64,000 nucleotides of DNA from Incurvaria masculella (lineage: Eukaryota > Arthropoda > Insecta > Lepidoptera > Incurvariidae): positions 4,921,001 through 4,985,000 of the forward strand of contig OX335652.1 in the NCBI GenBank assembly GCA_946894095.1, read 5' to 3'. Positions 11,201 through 23,200 of the stretch are shown here, piece after piece. Under the pieces are notes generated by a model. That model had not been told where the DNA came from. It was given only the letters and a program-made list of their open reading frames with translations, and made no database searches. Positions within the stretch are counted from its first letter, which is position 1. Every line of letters begins with the position of its first letter. A program made the translations under genes and the position numbers.

Positions 11201-14200
11201 GACAAATCCGAGTGCAGTACTGTCTATGGATGATGAATAAACAATAAACTAATTCTCTGTAAAAAGTTGACGTAGCTTTCAGGATCGGAAGTGCATTGTG
11301 GACGATTTATGGTGTCATGTTTGAAAAATAATAAGAACAAAGAGTAGTAAGTTAAAGGTAAAAAGTCAGTTTTTTGTACAGTAAAATCTACTTATCCCAT
11401 GCCTAAAGTGTTAAAGCCCAACGAAAAATAGTCTGGTTTTACCCGGAAATATTATTCTATAGAAAGTTTAGCATGCTGTTATGTAGCTATTTGTTGATGG
11501 AAAAAAACATGCTTTGTGTAGGCTTGTACCTAATCCAAATCAGGAAAGGGGTTCTAAAGTTGAAACTAGATGAACAGACAGACGCCAGAGGTTGGATTTT
11601 AAAAGAGTAGTCATAATCTCAATAATTTGCTTAAGAATTATCTTTCAGTAATTATAATTGTTATTCTTTACTGTACTAGAAACAGAATGGTTCGGAACTA
11701 CCTTATTGTATTGTATTGTTGTATTGTATTGTATTGTTTATTCATCATCCATAGACAGTACACTGCACTCGGATTTGTCATATTTTAGCATTGGCCAGTT
11801 CAGCAAAACAAAACACAGCGAAGAAGAACTGGAAAGAAACTCCGCTGTTTTTTTTTTCAACGTCCACTTAGTCTAAGTTTACAAAAGTGTTTGTCAATTA
11901 TTTTAACAGAAACATAGGTAAAACACTAAATTCACATGAATACACAAAAATTTACAATCCATGCCGTATGCAACAGTTCATGACAAATATCATTTTATTT
12001 GCAAAGACAATCCCCTCAACTAATATGTTGCCAATTGGAGCAGGCCAGTCCCCACAAACAGCACCCGTTCACGAGCATCACGCCGGGCACAGCCATTACC
12101 TCTTTCAACCATATTTTAGGGAAAGAGATAACCTGAGCCAAGCGTCACCGTAAGCAAGGACTTTTAAGCGATGCACTGCTCCAGTGGCAACACAACACTG
12201 TGAAACACTTGCACATTAGGTTTTAATACTATGAGTTTTGTCATAAACTACTACTGTCAGCTGATCACATAGTTACATATCCCTTTAAATGCTACCACCT
12301 ACAGACAATTAAGAGTATAATGGTTTGAGAGCATCCCTTAAAATGTGTAAAAAGATTATTTTTTTCCATTCGAGTAACGGAAGTCTTAAAAGATCATTCC
12401 ATTTCACAACCAACATCTAGAAAACAGAAGTAATATAATTCTTGAAAATACCCACATTGTTAAAGCTAGAATCTCAGAAAATCGTAAAAGAGATCACTCA
12501 CTGGCCTTTGAATGGATTTGTTGACAAAATTGCAAACTGTGAGGTGGCTTGTGTGAGCGCAAATAAAGCTGTTTAGGAAAACGTGACTATGTCACAGTGC
12601 TAAACGTGCACTAATAATGATTCTGTGAAAGCTTGCTACAGGATTGTCAAATAGTATGGTATTTTAATGTTTGACTGTGCTTTTGTAAATTTTACAAACC
12701 ATTGATCACTTTTGTGCAAACAATACTTATTACGATGGATTTGCTGCGAAACATTTTGCTGAAGCTGCCTTTGAAAGATAAGAGGTAGGTCGCGTAAGAA
12801 ATAAATATTCGTATAAGAAATGAAAAATTGTTTATTTAAATGCGATGGCGCTGTATCTCACTGTAACAGAATACATACAATTTTATAGACATAGGTGAGG
12901 TACTCGTATTGTTTTGATTTTATTTATTCCTCGACTTTCTCGTTTTCTGGGTTATTATGTATGCCATATTAAATTGGATTAAGACATAATAAAAACTGGC
13001 CAAGTGCGAGTCGGACTCGCACACGAAGGGTTCCGTACCATCGTACAAGATTTATCACAAAAAGTCACGTTTAATTTTAATAATTTTTAAATTTTACCTA
13101 TTTGTTGTAATAGCGGCAGAATAAATACACACTCTGTAAAAACTTCGGCTACCTACTTATTACGATTCATGAGATACATCCCTGTGACAGACGGACGGAC
13201 AGTGGAGGCTTATTAATAGGGTCCGTTGGCACCCTTTGGGTACGAAACCCTAAAAACTACATCTCCCTTCCATGCTCGCTGGTTTCATGTCATTCCTTAT
13301 ACGCCTAAATTTTAATTTCCTGTTGGAAATATTGTTTGATTTTCAGACGTTTAGTCAAACAGATAACACGATTTATCTTTATAGAGACATACCAACTTAA
13401 GGTGGCCCATCCCGCTCAACTCCCCATACAAACGGGGAAAGAAGATCACGCACATATTACTTGTCAGAGATCCCAAATAGCTTTATTTGATCGAACTAGA
13501 TGTCTGATGACCGTTGGCATTGTAAAATTGTATTTGGTTTCTAAGTTATAAGGTCCAAAAGTTCGGATTTTTCGCGCGTTTTATACAATAACTTTGGAGG
13601 TAGATTACGCAATGATAAAGTAAGAACATCTTAAAAAGATTAGTCATCAGACATAGCTTATTTAATCAACATTTATAATCTATTTGGTTTTTGTTAGATT
13701 TTTGAATACAGCGGTCGTGGTTTACTTTTAGCTATAAGTCGTTTAGTAATTAAAATTTTCGTAAATCTTACCAAATCATACACTACGCACATTGTCTTTT
13801 TGGATATGTTGCATCTTTCTCATCACGGAGCCTGTCTTTTTCTTTGAAACAGAGAAGGTCCTAGAGCGCAATAGCACGGTTTTGTACCTTGATCGCAATT
13901 GAGTTAGTCCCGCCGGGTTGGGCCGCCTTAAAACCGATTTCCACGCATCATATCATTTTCATTCAATCGCAACTTGTATATGTATGTAAACATGGAAGAA
14001 AACCACAAGGATTTGTGATTACAACGGAAATACCTTAATTGATAAGTGTAGCGACACAAAATAAGTTTATTTAAAACGATTCAGTTATCAGGTGCTGGTA
14101 CATCAGAATTTATCAGAATACTTAACAGAATTCGATTTCAAGATGTGCCATTATGGCACAAAGTGAAGTGAATTGTGGTTACATTTATGAAAAAATAGGT

Positions 14201-17200
14201 GCAACCATGCTGCTATTTTACCGTCGAGTTTGATTATTTTGGATTTTATCTGAATGCATTTGATGTCAAAGTGGAAACACGGCTTAAAATGTGAAAAACC
14301 CTTTGCTGTCCGTCCGTTCGTCCGTCCGTCCGTCCATCCATCCGTCCGTCCGTCTCTCCGTTCGTCCGTCTGTCTGTCCGTCCATCCGTCTATCACAGGG
14401 CTGTATCCCATGAACCGTAATAGGTAGGTTTCCGTAACTTCGAAATCACGTAAAAATGTCAAACCCATACAATTTGTGGTTTAATTTCTTCAAACTGTCA
14501 AAATCAAACTCGGACAACCGATTTGTATGAAAATGCAGAGTCGGAGTACGCGGCAACGACGTATTTACGGCAACGAGCGTAAGCTATCCAATCAAACTCA
14601 GACTCGCTTAATGCGATTATAGTCGTCAATGACCCTGGGCGTCAGGGCGGATAGGAGCCGAAATCGCTACACCTGAGCACGCCTGCAAAAACACCCCTGC
14701 GGCGCGCTTTTCACTTTTCCATACATAATTTGAAAACTCTTTTCGATCGGTTTGGCGTGAGACCAATTTAGGTAAGAAGTAGGACTGTTCGTAAGAAAAC
14801 TCGGCAAGTGTATGCTTTGCGAATCACGTTGCATTAATCTATGGTTGTAGGTATCAAATGTTGGAATTGCATGTCGAATTGTGCTGGTCGAATTTATAGT
14901 TTCTTACTAGCGTGGGGAAAGAGATTTAGCCAATAACCATAATGGAATAGGGACATACATAGGGCTAATTTTACTTAGAGACAAAAATTATCAGACTCGG
15001 CGCTATTCCTTGCTGTTTTTTAATCTAGTCGCAGTCGGCGGACGGGTGACCGTTATCGACCGTTGAGAGTGGCCTTAGTTGGGATTCCACGTAGGCGTAA
15101 GGCTTCGTACTAAGTAGGCCTGGAATGGTCGGGAAAGATGGTCAAACTGGCAATGAAAATTGTACGTGTTTTCCATCGAGCTCAATGTTTATTATTTTGT
15201 ATTTATTTGTCATAAGGTCCTGGCATGTCAGCAAGTTCCCATGTGATCTGTTAGGCTAGTATCATGCCAGTGTGGTATTAGCCATGGGAACCTTTTGCCA
15301 TCTATGTCCAGTTATACTCGTATGGCTAGCTTGCATTTCGTTGATAGATTTTGACTTACATTAACATTATTTTAAAGTTGTCTTGCTTCGAATGGTAAAA
15401 ACTTATATAAGGTGAGTTTTTAATAATCTACAAGCCTTATAGGGTTGATTCAGTATCTGATACAGAACAACTTTTGCTAAGAATAGGGCGCTTTATGCAG
15501 TGCTTCGTGGCATATTAGACGTTCTGCATGGTTTTCTTTTTTTGTGAATTCACGTTAGGAATATTATACGTTACTTGTGACTATTATACGTTCTGCATGA
15601 TGCAAAGAGTTGATTCTATTTTTAAACTTTCTTTATGCACAACGTATAAAATTAGTAAAAAAATTATACGTTGTGAATATTATACGATATGCATGGTTTT
15701 GATTTTTTTTTTTAAAATACTTTTATACGTTGTGAATATTATACGTAGTGAATACGACTCGCCAATGATACCTTCATTTAATTAAGTCACACTTGCAAAT
15801 ACTAGATGCAGAATAAAGGCGACTTCGCACATTGCTACATGCATAGAATTTCTCGTTGTGCTAATGCTTATCAAGTTATTCTGGGACAGACATAACGCCA
15901 GACATTGGTTTTACACAGAATCAAGATTATTTTTTTATTGGGAGACGACCGTAATTTTTAGGGTTCCGTACCCAAAGGGTCAAAACGGAACCCTATTACT
16001 AAGCCTTCGCTGTCCGTCCGTCCGTCCGTCTGTCTGTCACAGGGCTGTATCTCATGAACCGTAACAGGTAGGAAGCTGAAATTTTCATAGATTATGTATT
16101 TATTTTGCCGCTATAACAACAAATAGGTGACATTATAAAATAATAAAAATTAAAGGGGGGTCCCATACAAAAAACGTGTTCTTTTTAGGGTTCCGTACCC
16201 AAAGGGTAAAAACGGAACCCTATTACTAAGCCTCCGCTGTCCGTCCATCCGTCCGTCCGTCTGTCACAGGGCTGTATCTCATGAACCGTAATAGGTAGGC
16301 AGCTGAAATGTTCACAGAGTGTGTCTTTATTTTGCCGCTGTAACAACAAATAGGTAAAATAAAATAATAAAAATAATTAAAGGGGGGTCCCATACAAAAA
16401 AACGTGATTTTTTTGTGTCAAATCTTGTACGATGGTACGGAACCCTTCGTGTGCGAGTCCGACTCGTACTTGGCCGGTTTTTTGTAAATCCTGTTCGATC
16501 GTACGGAACCCTTCGTGTGCGAGTCCGACTCGCACTTGGCCGGTTTTATATGCCTTCTCATGGTCATTTAAAGTATTTCTAGCGTTTGCCATTTTCCATA
16601 TTTTGTTTGCTAGCGAAACTGGTCGAGCCAGATAGTAGCCCCGCGATGACACAGCGCCGCGCCGCCGCCACCGGTCCTGTCACGGCCTCTTCACTGGAAC
16701 CGCGATGCTAAATGGAAATGACCTCATGCATTCGTCTCGTGACATAAGCTGCAAGAATTAAAACAAAAAACCCGTGTTCCATTCATTACATTTAGATAAT
16801 GAAACGGGAAATTTTAGGTTCCATTGTATTTTGACATCCATTTAAGGACAGACATTCACACAAAACGACTTTAAAAATAAACATCCCAAGAAGGTTTATA
16901 TTTGTTTTTTAGTTTTTTTTAAGTTCTCAGGGTAATTTTAATAAAATTTTAAAAGAATAGTCCATTAATAGATTATTGTTCTCGAAACACACTGGAGAAC
17001 ATTGGTATTGTCGAATTCGTAAGCGAACTGACTCGCCGGCGCAACCATAACTGTATGTTAAATTGGCTACGCACACCCCAAACAAACGAGTTTCTGTTGC
17101 CACTGCCGTCCTTCCTTCCTTGCTGTGTTATGTCAAATCACTAGGAATACATCAAGGCTCGTACCCATACTACGAAAACGTTTTTAGGGTTCCGTACCCG

Positions 17201-20200
17201 AAGGGAGAAAACGGAACCCTATTACTAAGCCCCCGTCCGTCCGTCCGTCCGTTTGTCACAGGGCTGTATCTCATGAACCGGCAGCTAAAATTTTCACAGA
17301 TTGTGTATTTATTTTGCCGCTATAACACAAATAGGAAAAAATATTTATTAATAATAATTAAAGGGGGGCCCCATACAAAAAACTAGATTGTTTGTGTTTA
17401 ATCTTGTACCAAACCAAATCGAGTCGGACTCGCACTTGGCCGGTTTTTTGCTAGTGGATTTGATCTTCAACGTTATATCCTTAGATTTGATAGATTTAAT
17501 AAGCAACCGTTACTCTGCGGATTTTACACTTGAGGTATTCTATACCCATCGCAACGTCCGTTTAAGGGATGCCAATAGTAACTCCGTTCTTTCTGTCTCT
17601 CCTTTCGCATCACCCACGAGCCGGGTGCAGACCTCGGATGAATTATAAGCCGAGGTGGAGACAACAATAGTACGCAGAGCCGTCCTCTACCTGACACTCA
17701 TAAAGTTTAAGTCTTTGCCATCCAATGGCAGAAAAACGTTATACCTGCAACTGAGTAAAGTAATTGTTAGCTACTTTTGTTCTTAGTAGCACAACCAACT
17801 TTAACTGTTATAGACTGGGGAAAATATTTTAGTATTAAAGTGGTTTTTCGATACGCCCAACGGAGTCCATGGGCCTTCGATTTTTTTCAGGTGCTTTGAA
17901 AACCTTGCCCATGCTAGTCGGCCTTCAAACACATAGTCACTTGTCTTCGGAGCAACAATCGTCTCATTACGATTTTTAGGTCTGTGGTTGCGCCCATGCA
18001 GAGTTACAGGATCCAGTCACACCAGAAGACAGGATGGCAAGCAGTGCCTCGGTTCTAGTTGTTTGCCGACATCTATATCCGAAATATAAAGTTCGTGGGT
18101 CTAAAGAGAGATTCCTTGGATATAGACCACATATACAATGCGTTGTCAGGTAGGAGAAGGGGTGGTTCTCCCCCGAAACTAGTGTAAACTTTTGTAAAAA
18201 AAACCTTCTGGGCCCTCTTAGGCTTATAACAAAAACCTGGCTACGACACTCAGATATTTTTAGTTCGATTATTTGAGTACTTGGACTGAACACTATTAAA
18301 GTACTATTAAACAATGTTTTATATCTCGCTTCTATATCAGTATTCGAGCAGAAGATCGAGCTCATGATGGAAAACTCTTAATGAAATATTAAAAATACCT
18401 ATATTAGTTATATCCTTTGTCACTCCGACACGACACTCTTAATTAAGTATGATCCCGTGACTCATGTGTTCATTATGACTCCGGCACACAATCCTGTACA
18501 ATGTTATGTTGATATTATGTGTAATCAAGGGGTTTAGTCACTAAAGCGAAAATTTTACACAAGTAGTAAAGATGGGTCGCCTTCATAAAGTCCAAAAAGC
18601 ATAAGGTCCAAAATAGACAGTATGGGTTTTATTAGTATTATTAATGGAATTATTAGTATTATCTTTGGTATGGGTTTTGGACTAGATGATGTCCCCGTCA
18701 ATATTACCGGGATTTCCTTGTGATTTCCAGATAACAAAGAAGCCTGGATATTTCCAAATTTCTTAAGAACTACTAAAATTCCTAAGGGGTTACCAAAGAG
18801 TTCTAGGATTGCCAAAGATTCCTAGAGACTGCTCATACAGGCGATCTCGGTTGAATACTCGAGATTTTTTCGAACGAACAAAAAACATTCCTCGGGATTA
18901 CTCGGGACTGCCTAACATTTCCAGATTCCATTTATAAATGTAATAGGATCGGCAATGATTACCTTGGGATTTCCAGATTATCTAAGATTTCCGGATTCCT
19001 TGGACTCCCACCAGATTCCTCATAAGATTACCTAAAATTCCCCTAAGTTTTTGCAACGAGAAACATTTTTGCACATCTACCTATACCAATATAAGTAAGC
19101 GGCCGGTTTTTAACGCGCTAATGAGATACGAATAGCGCGGTCGGGTGATAATGCGACGCAGTGTGTTCGGTGATCGAGCGCCCTCCTCATTTAACCGGGC
19201 TCCACTCGGCTGATTGTCCAAAACGAAATTGATTCGAGCGGAGCCGGGAATCTCGGCTATTTTCTGTAAAAAAAGGTAGGTGTGGAGGATAACCTCGCCA
19301 CTGGAAGATAATTGCTGGCCAATCGGAGCTGCGGGGTGCTGCGGGTCAGGGCCCGCCGCCGGCGACCGCTCGACCCGATAAGCGGCTCCGGATCACCACA
19401 AGGGGCGCCGGTGCCGGGCTGTCGATAGGCATGGAGGAGGCCTTCTTAACGGAATTCCATTTCCCAATCCCATCTTGCACGATGGTACGAAACCCTTCGT
19501 GTGCGAGTCCGCCTCGCACTTGGCCGGTTTTTTGTTTTAAATCTTGTACGATGGTACGGAACCCTTCGTGTGTGAGTCCGACTCGCACGGTCGGTTTTTA
19601 GGGTTCGGTACCCAAAGGGTGAAAGCGGAACCCTATTACTAAGCCTCCGCTGTCCGTCCGTCCGTCCGTCCGTCCGTCACAGGGCTGTATCTCAGGAACA
19701 GTAATAGGTAGGCAGCTGAAATGTTTACCGCTAGAACAACAAATAGGTGAAACAAAATAATAATAAAGATTAAAAGGACATACAAAAAAAAAAGATTTTT
19801 TGTTTGATCTTGTGCGATGGTACGGAACCCTTCATGTGCGAGCCCAACTCGCACTTGGCCGGTTTTTTAATACATTGAGCGGTGCTCTATTTTAGATCGA
19901 CTTAAAAAAAGGAGGTTTTCATTTTTTTTTATTTCAAGTATGCTTTTGCATGCGTGACACGCTTGTTTGTGAGAAGGTGAACCAACATCGATCGTATACC
20001 ACTTCTTCCTGTCTCTTCAGTGGGTCTGACGGAGCAGGGGGTATTGAAAATTTAGTCAGAGTGCCCTCTCCGCGTATATCCAAAAATTACCGCAATTTTC
20101 CTGAACTAGTTGACCTGATAGGACAAGAGAGGGCCACTTAAATACATATAATTTGAAATAAGTCCGTGTGAGTGTAATCTTTGTATTTATGTACTTGTAT

Positions 20201-23200
20201 ATGTACCTCGATTGTTTTATTATTACATTAGAATACGATCGCCATTTTCGTTTTCGTTATCGCACATTTTGTTAAGAGTATGTAAATAAAGCAGTTCCGC
20301 GCCTATTTATCGCGAAACATGTGTTTCAATCATGGGTTTAAGCACTACTGGGTGCGGTCGAGTTCTGTATGAGTGACCTTTTGACACAAAAAGTAAAAAA
20401 ATACGTATATTTACTTTTTCTGTGGTAATAAATATAGAGAAGTATTTTCAAAATGCCCTTTGAGTTCGGAAAGGGTCCGTAATAATTTTGTAATTCCGCA
20501 AGGGGTCCGTTACTCCAAAGAGGTTGAAACCCTGCTTTACAAAAAAAAAGAGTACCTACGAATCTGATTTTTCCGGAACCCTTTTAGAGCGTTCTGGTCA
20601 GGTCGCCCGACCTGATATAATACTGATTTTTAGAGTCCCGTCGAAAAAAGAGACTCTTATGGCCTAGCTCTGGTCACACGCATTGTATCGCGATACCCTT
20701 TTGCTCAAAACGTCTCTTTGAGAAGGTGTTAGATTTCTGAAGCGCATTTTTTTTATTGCAAATTAATCATCGGGCGGGTGCGAATTTCTTCCATCTCCAA
20801 CAGTGACGGGACCCTCGGAACGTGAACACGTTCACGCTTGACCGGTTTTTTAACCGTCTTCAAAAAAGGAGGAGGTTATATATTCGTCTGTATGTTTTTT
20901 ATTTGTTTTTACGTGGATACCTCATTGGCTGACCTTTGACAGCCTTCAGCCCGTCTGTGAGTGTGTTAAGTGTTCTCTACTGGACTACCATTAGCGCCTT
21001 AGATTGATTAGTGTTGTGGACGTAGTATTGGCTTAAGATATTCGCAAGAGGCTCGCCAACAAGCCATAAATAAGCATGTTTATTCAGAATACGTTTGCAC
21101 GTGTATTTACTATCGCCACACACTGATCCACCGTTTTCTACCTAGAAAAATATTATTGCAAACTAATTTACGCCAGAGTTGTTTATCTGATAACTTCATG
21201 ACTAGTATTTTCGATCAGTACTTAGGACACTAATGTCATGTATTGATCATAATAATATTCTCACATAAATCCAAATAAAGTTTCCACTGTGCTTATCAGG
21301 TATTGTGATTTATTTGTTAGGTTAACATTACATGCTAATAACATAAACCCCTTATCGGAAAACGATATTAAAATCATTAATAATAGATCAATACATAAAC
21401 AAAAAATCAACCTTTCTGTCCCATGAGACAGACAGACATATTCTGTCTATTAACTAATGTCAACCTCGTTTCGCCAATGTTTAAAAAAATCACACAGTAG
21501 ACATTCACAACCTAGTGTTGTCGTTTTCTAATTATCTATTTATTTTGCCATGACACAACATAAAATATTTCAGCGATTACGTCAGGCGAAAGATAAGCGT
21601 AAACATTTCACTTAATCTGTGAATTGAACTCGTTTTCACTTCATCAGTAGGTACACATACTGATCGCACCAACCACTTAATTGAAAATTGCCATAAATCA
21701 CATTATTCGTTCGCTAACAGCACCTTTTTATCTGTCCTTGCCTTATCGAGAACGCAACGCAAACTTGTGCCGCGTTTCGTCATCTTGACGATATCTTTTC
21801 TTCGAGGCTTATGCAAGAGTACGGAATGTCCGTGTTGCAACATGAATTAGGTACTACCTACCTAGTGAACTACCAACTGCGGCAACTAACGAGGATCTTG
21901 CTAGTTTTAACGTCGGGGTATTATTTGAATTAAGGCGACTTAAGGTGCCCCCGGAGGCGACTTTGCCCATACATCCGTAGTTGACTAATCATTTGAAAAC
22001 CGCTGTTGCGATTTACCTGTGTTTTTTTCCCCTGTATCTATGGATCAATATCTGTGTCTGCATGCTATTGTTTTTTCAAAAAATCAACCCTCTTACAAAT
22101 GACAGCAAGATCAAAATTTGCCGTTTTTGGGGGTAAATCGACCAATATTCAGAAGGGTTATTAGCTTCATTATACACGTTAGTGTGAGATATAAATAGCA
22201 TGCAAACATCCGTAATATAGTCATATTTAAAAATAAACAAGAAAATTTGAATTAGGTATTATAGTTTTTACAGCATTTGTCGACTACGAAAATTGACCGA
22301 AAATCGACTAAAATCTAGGCCGCTTTCGGCGTCGATCGCTTCGCACGCGGGTGTGTGGGGCTTGGAGCGGAAGGGCCGGGCGGCAGGGAAGCACGTTACC
22401 TACATTACCTACACTACTACTGCTTGCTTTTTAGTCATCAGTGCAGGTGCGAACGGGAAGCGTGTAGGTCGGTTTTTCGGCTGGTGTCAGCTGAGGTGAT
22501 TAGCATACGAGTTGCGTTTCTGATTTAGCGGTCCGAAGTACGACCTACCTACTGTGTATTTAGGGAATCTTATCATTTGGGCTGAATAACGAAATCGATT
22601 TACTTTGCGTTTTGGTGTTGCGTCGTACTGTATGGAATATTTTATATTGGCAAATACAAAATTGGAAAATTTTCACATTGAGTGATCGTTTTGACTAGAA
22701 GTACTTGACTAGGTAGGTAGGTACCTAGTTTTGACTCGGGCGGGAGAGGAGGGGTTCCAAGAGAGGTTACCTAAAACATCGTACTTACAAGACAGCCTAT
22801 ATGTAGGTACCTCTATTCGTGTAGCCTGCATTTGATGCACTTTTGCCTCACGCGAAGTACCTAGTCAGAGTGTAAGCCTTCCGATTCTTGCGCTAATTAG
22901 TTGACATACGGAATACACACTCCTGAAATTTCACAGCAGCTTCCGACCCATTCTGACGCATTTACGGAGCATATTTTTAATTTGTTAGCGCTGATTCGGA
23001 AACACTTGAAAATGTTTCATTTCGTGTCACTCATTCCGTGTGGCGATGCGATCGATTATACCAAATGTCGTGTAGTCATGTAGCTCAGGGGCGCAAGGCC
23101 TTGCTTCTCATGGCAAAGACCATGAGTTCAATCCTCATCTCGTTTATGCACCGCTTATTAGCTCAGGGGCGCAGGGACTTGCTTCTCATGGCAAAGGCCA

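Noticed and set aside
10650..12344. One long foldback transposon
   Set aside because: Each arm has its own A-rich or CAATA tail at the inner side, which fits two independent retroelement insertions better than terminal inverted repeats.
17976..18365. 129-residue minus-strand ORF
   Set aside because: No family motif, no codon or splice support; likely chance.
18700..19040. GGGATTTCC strings as NF-kB/Relish sites
   Set aside because: They belong to a degenerate short repeat and do not fit the insect kappaB consensus well.
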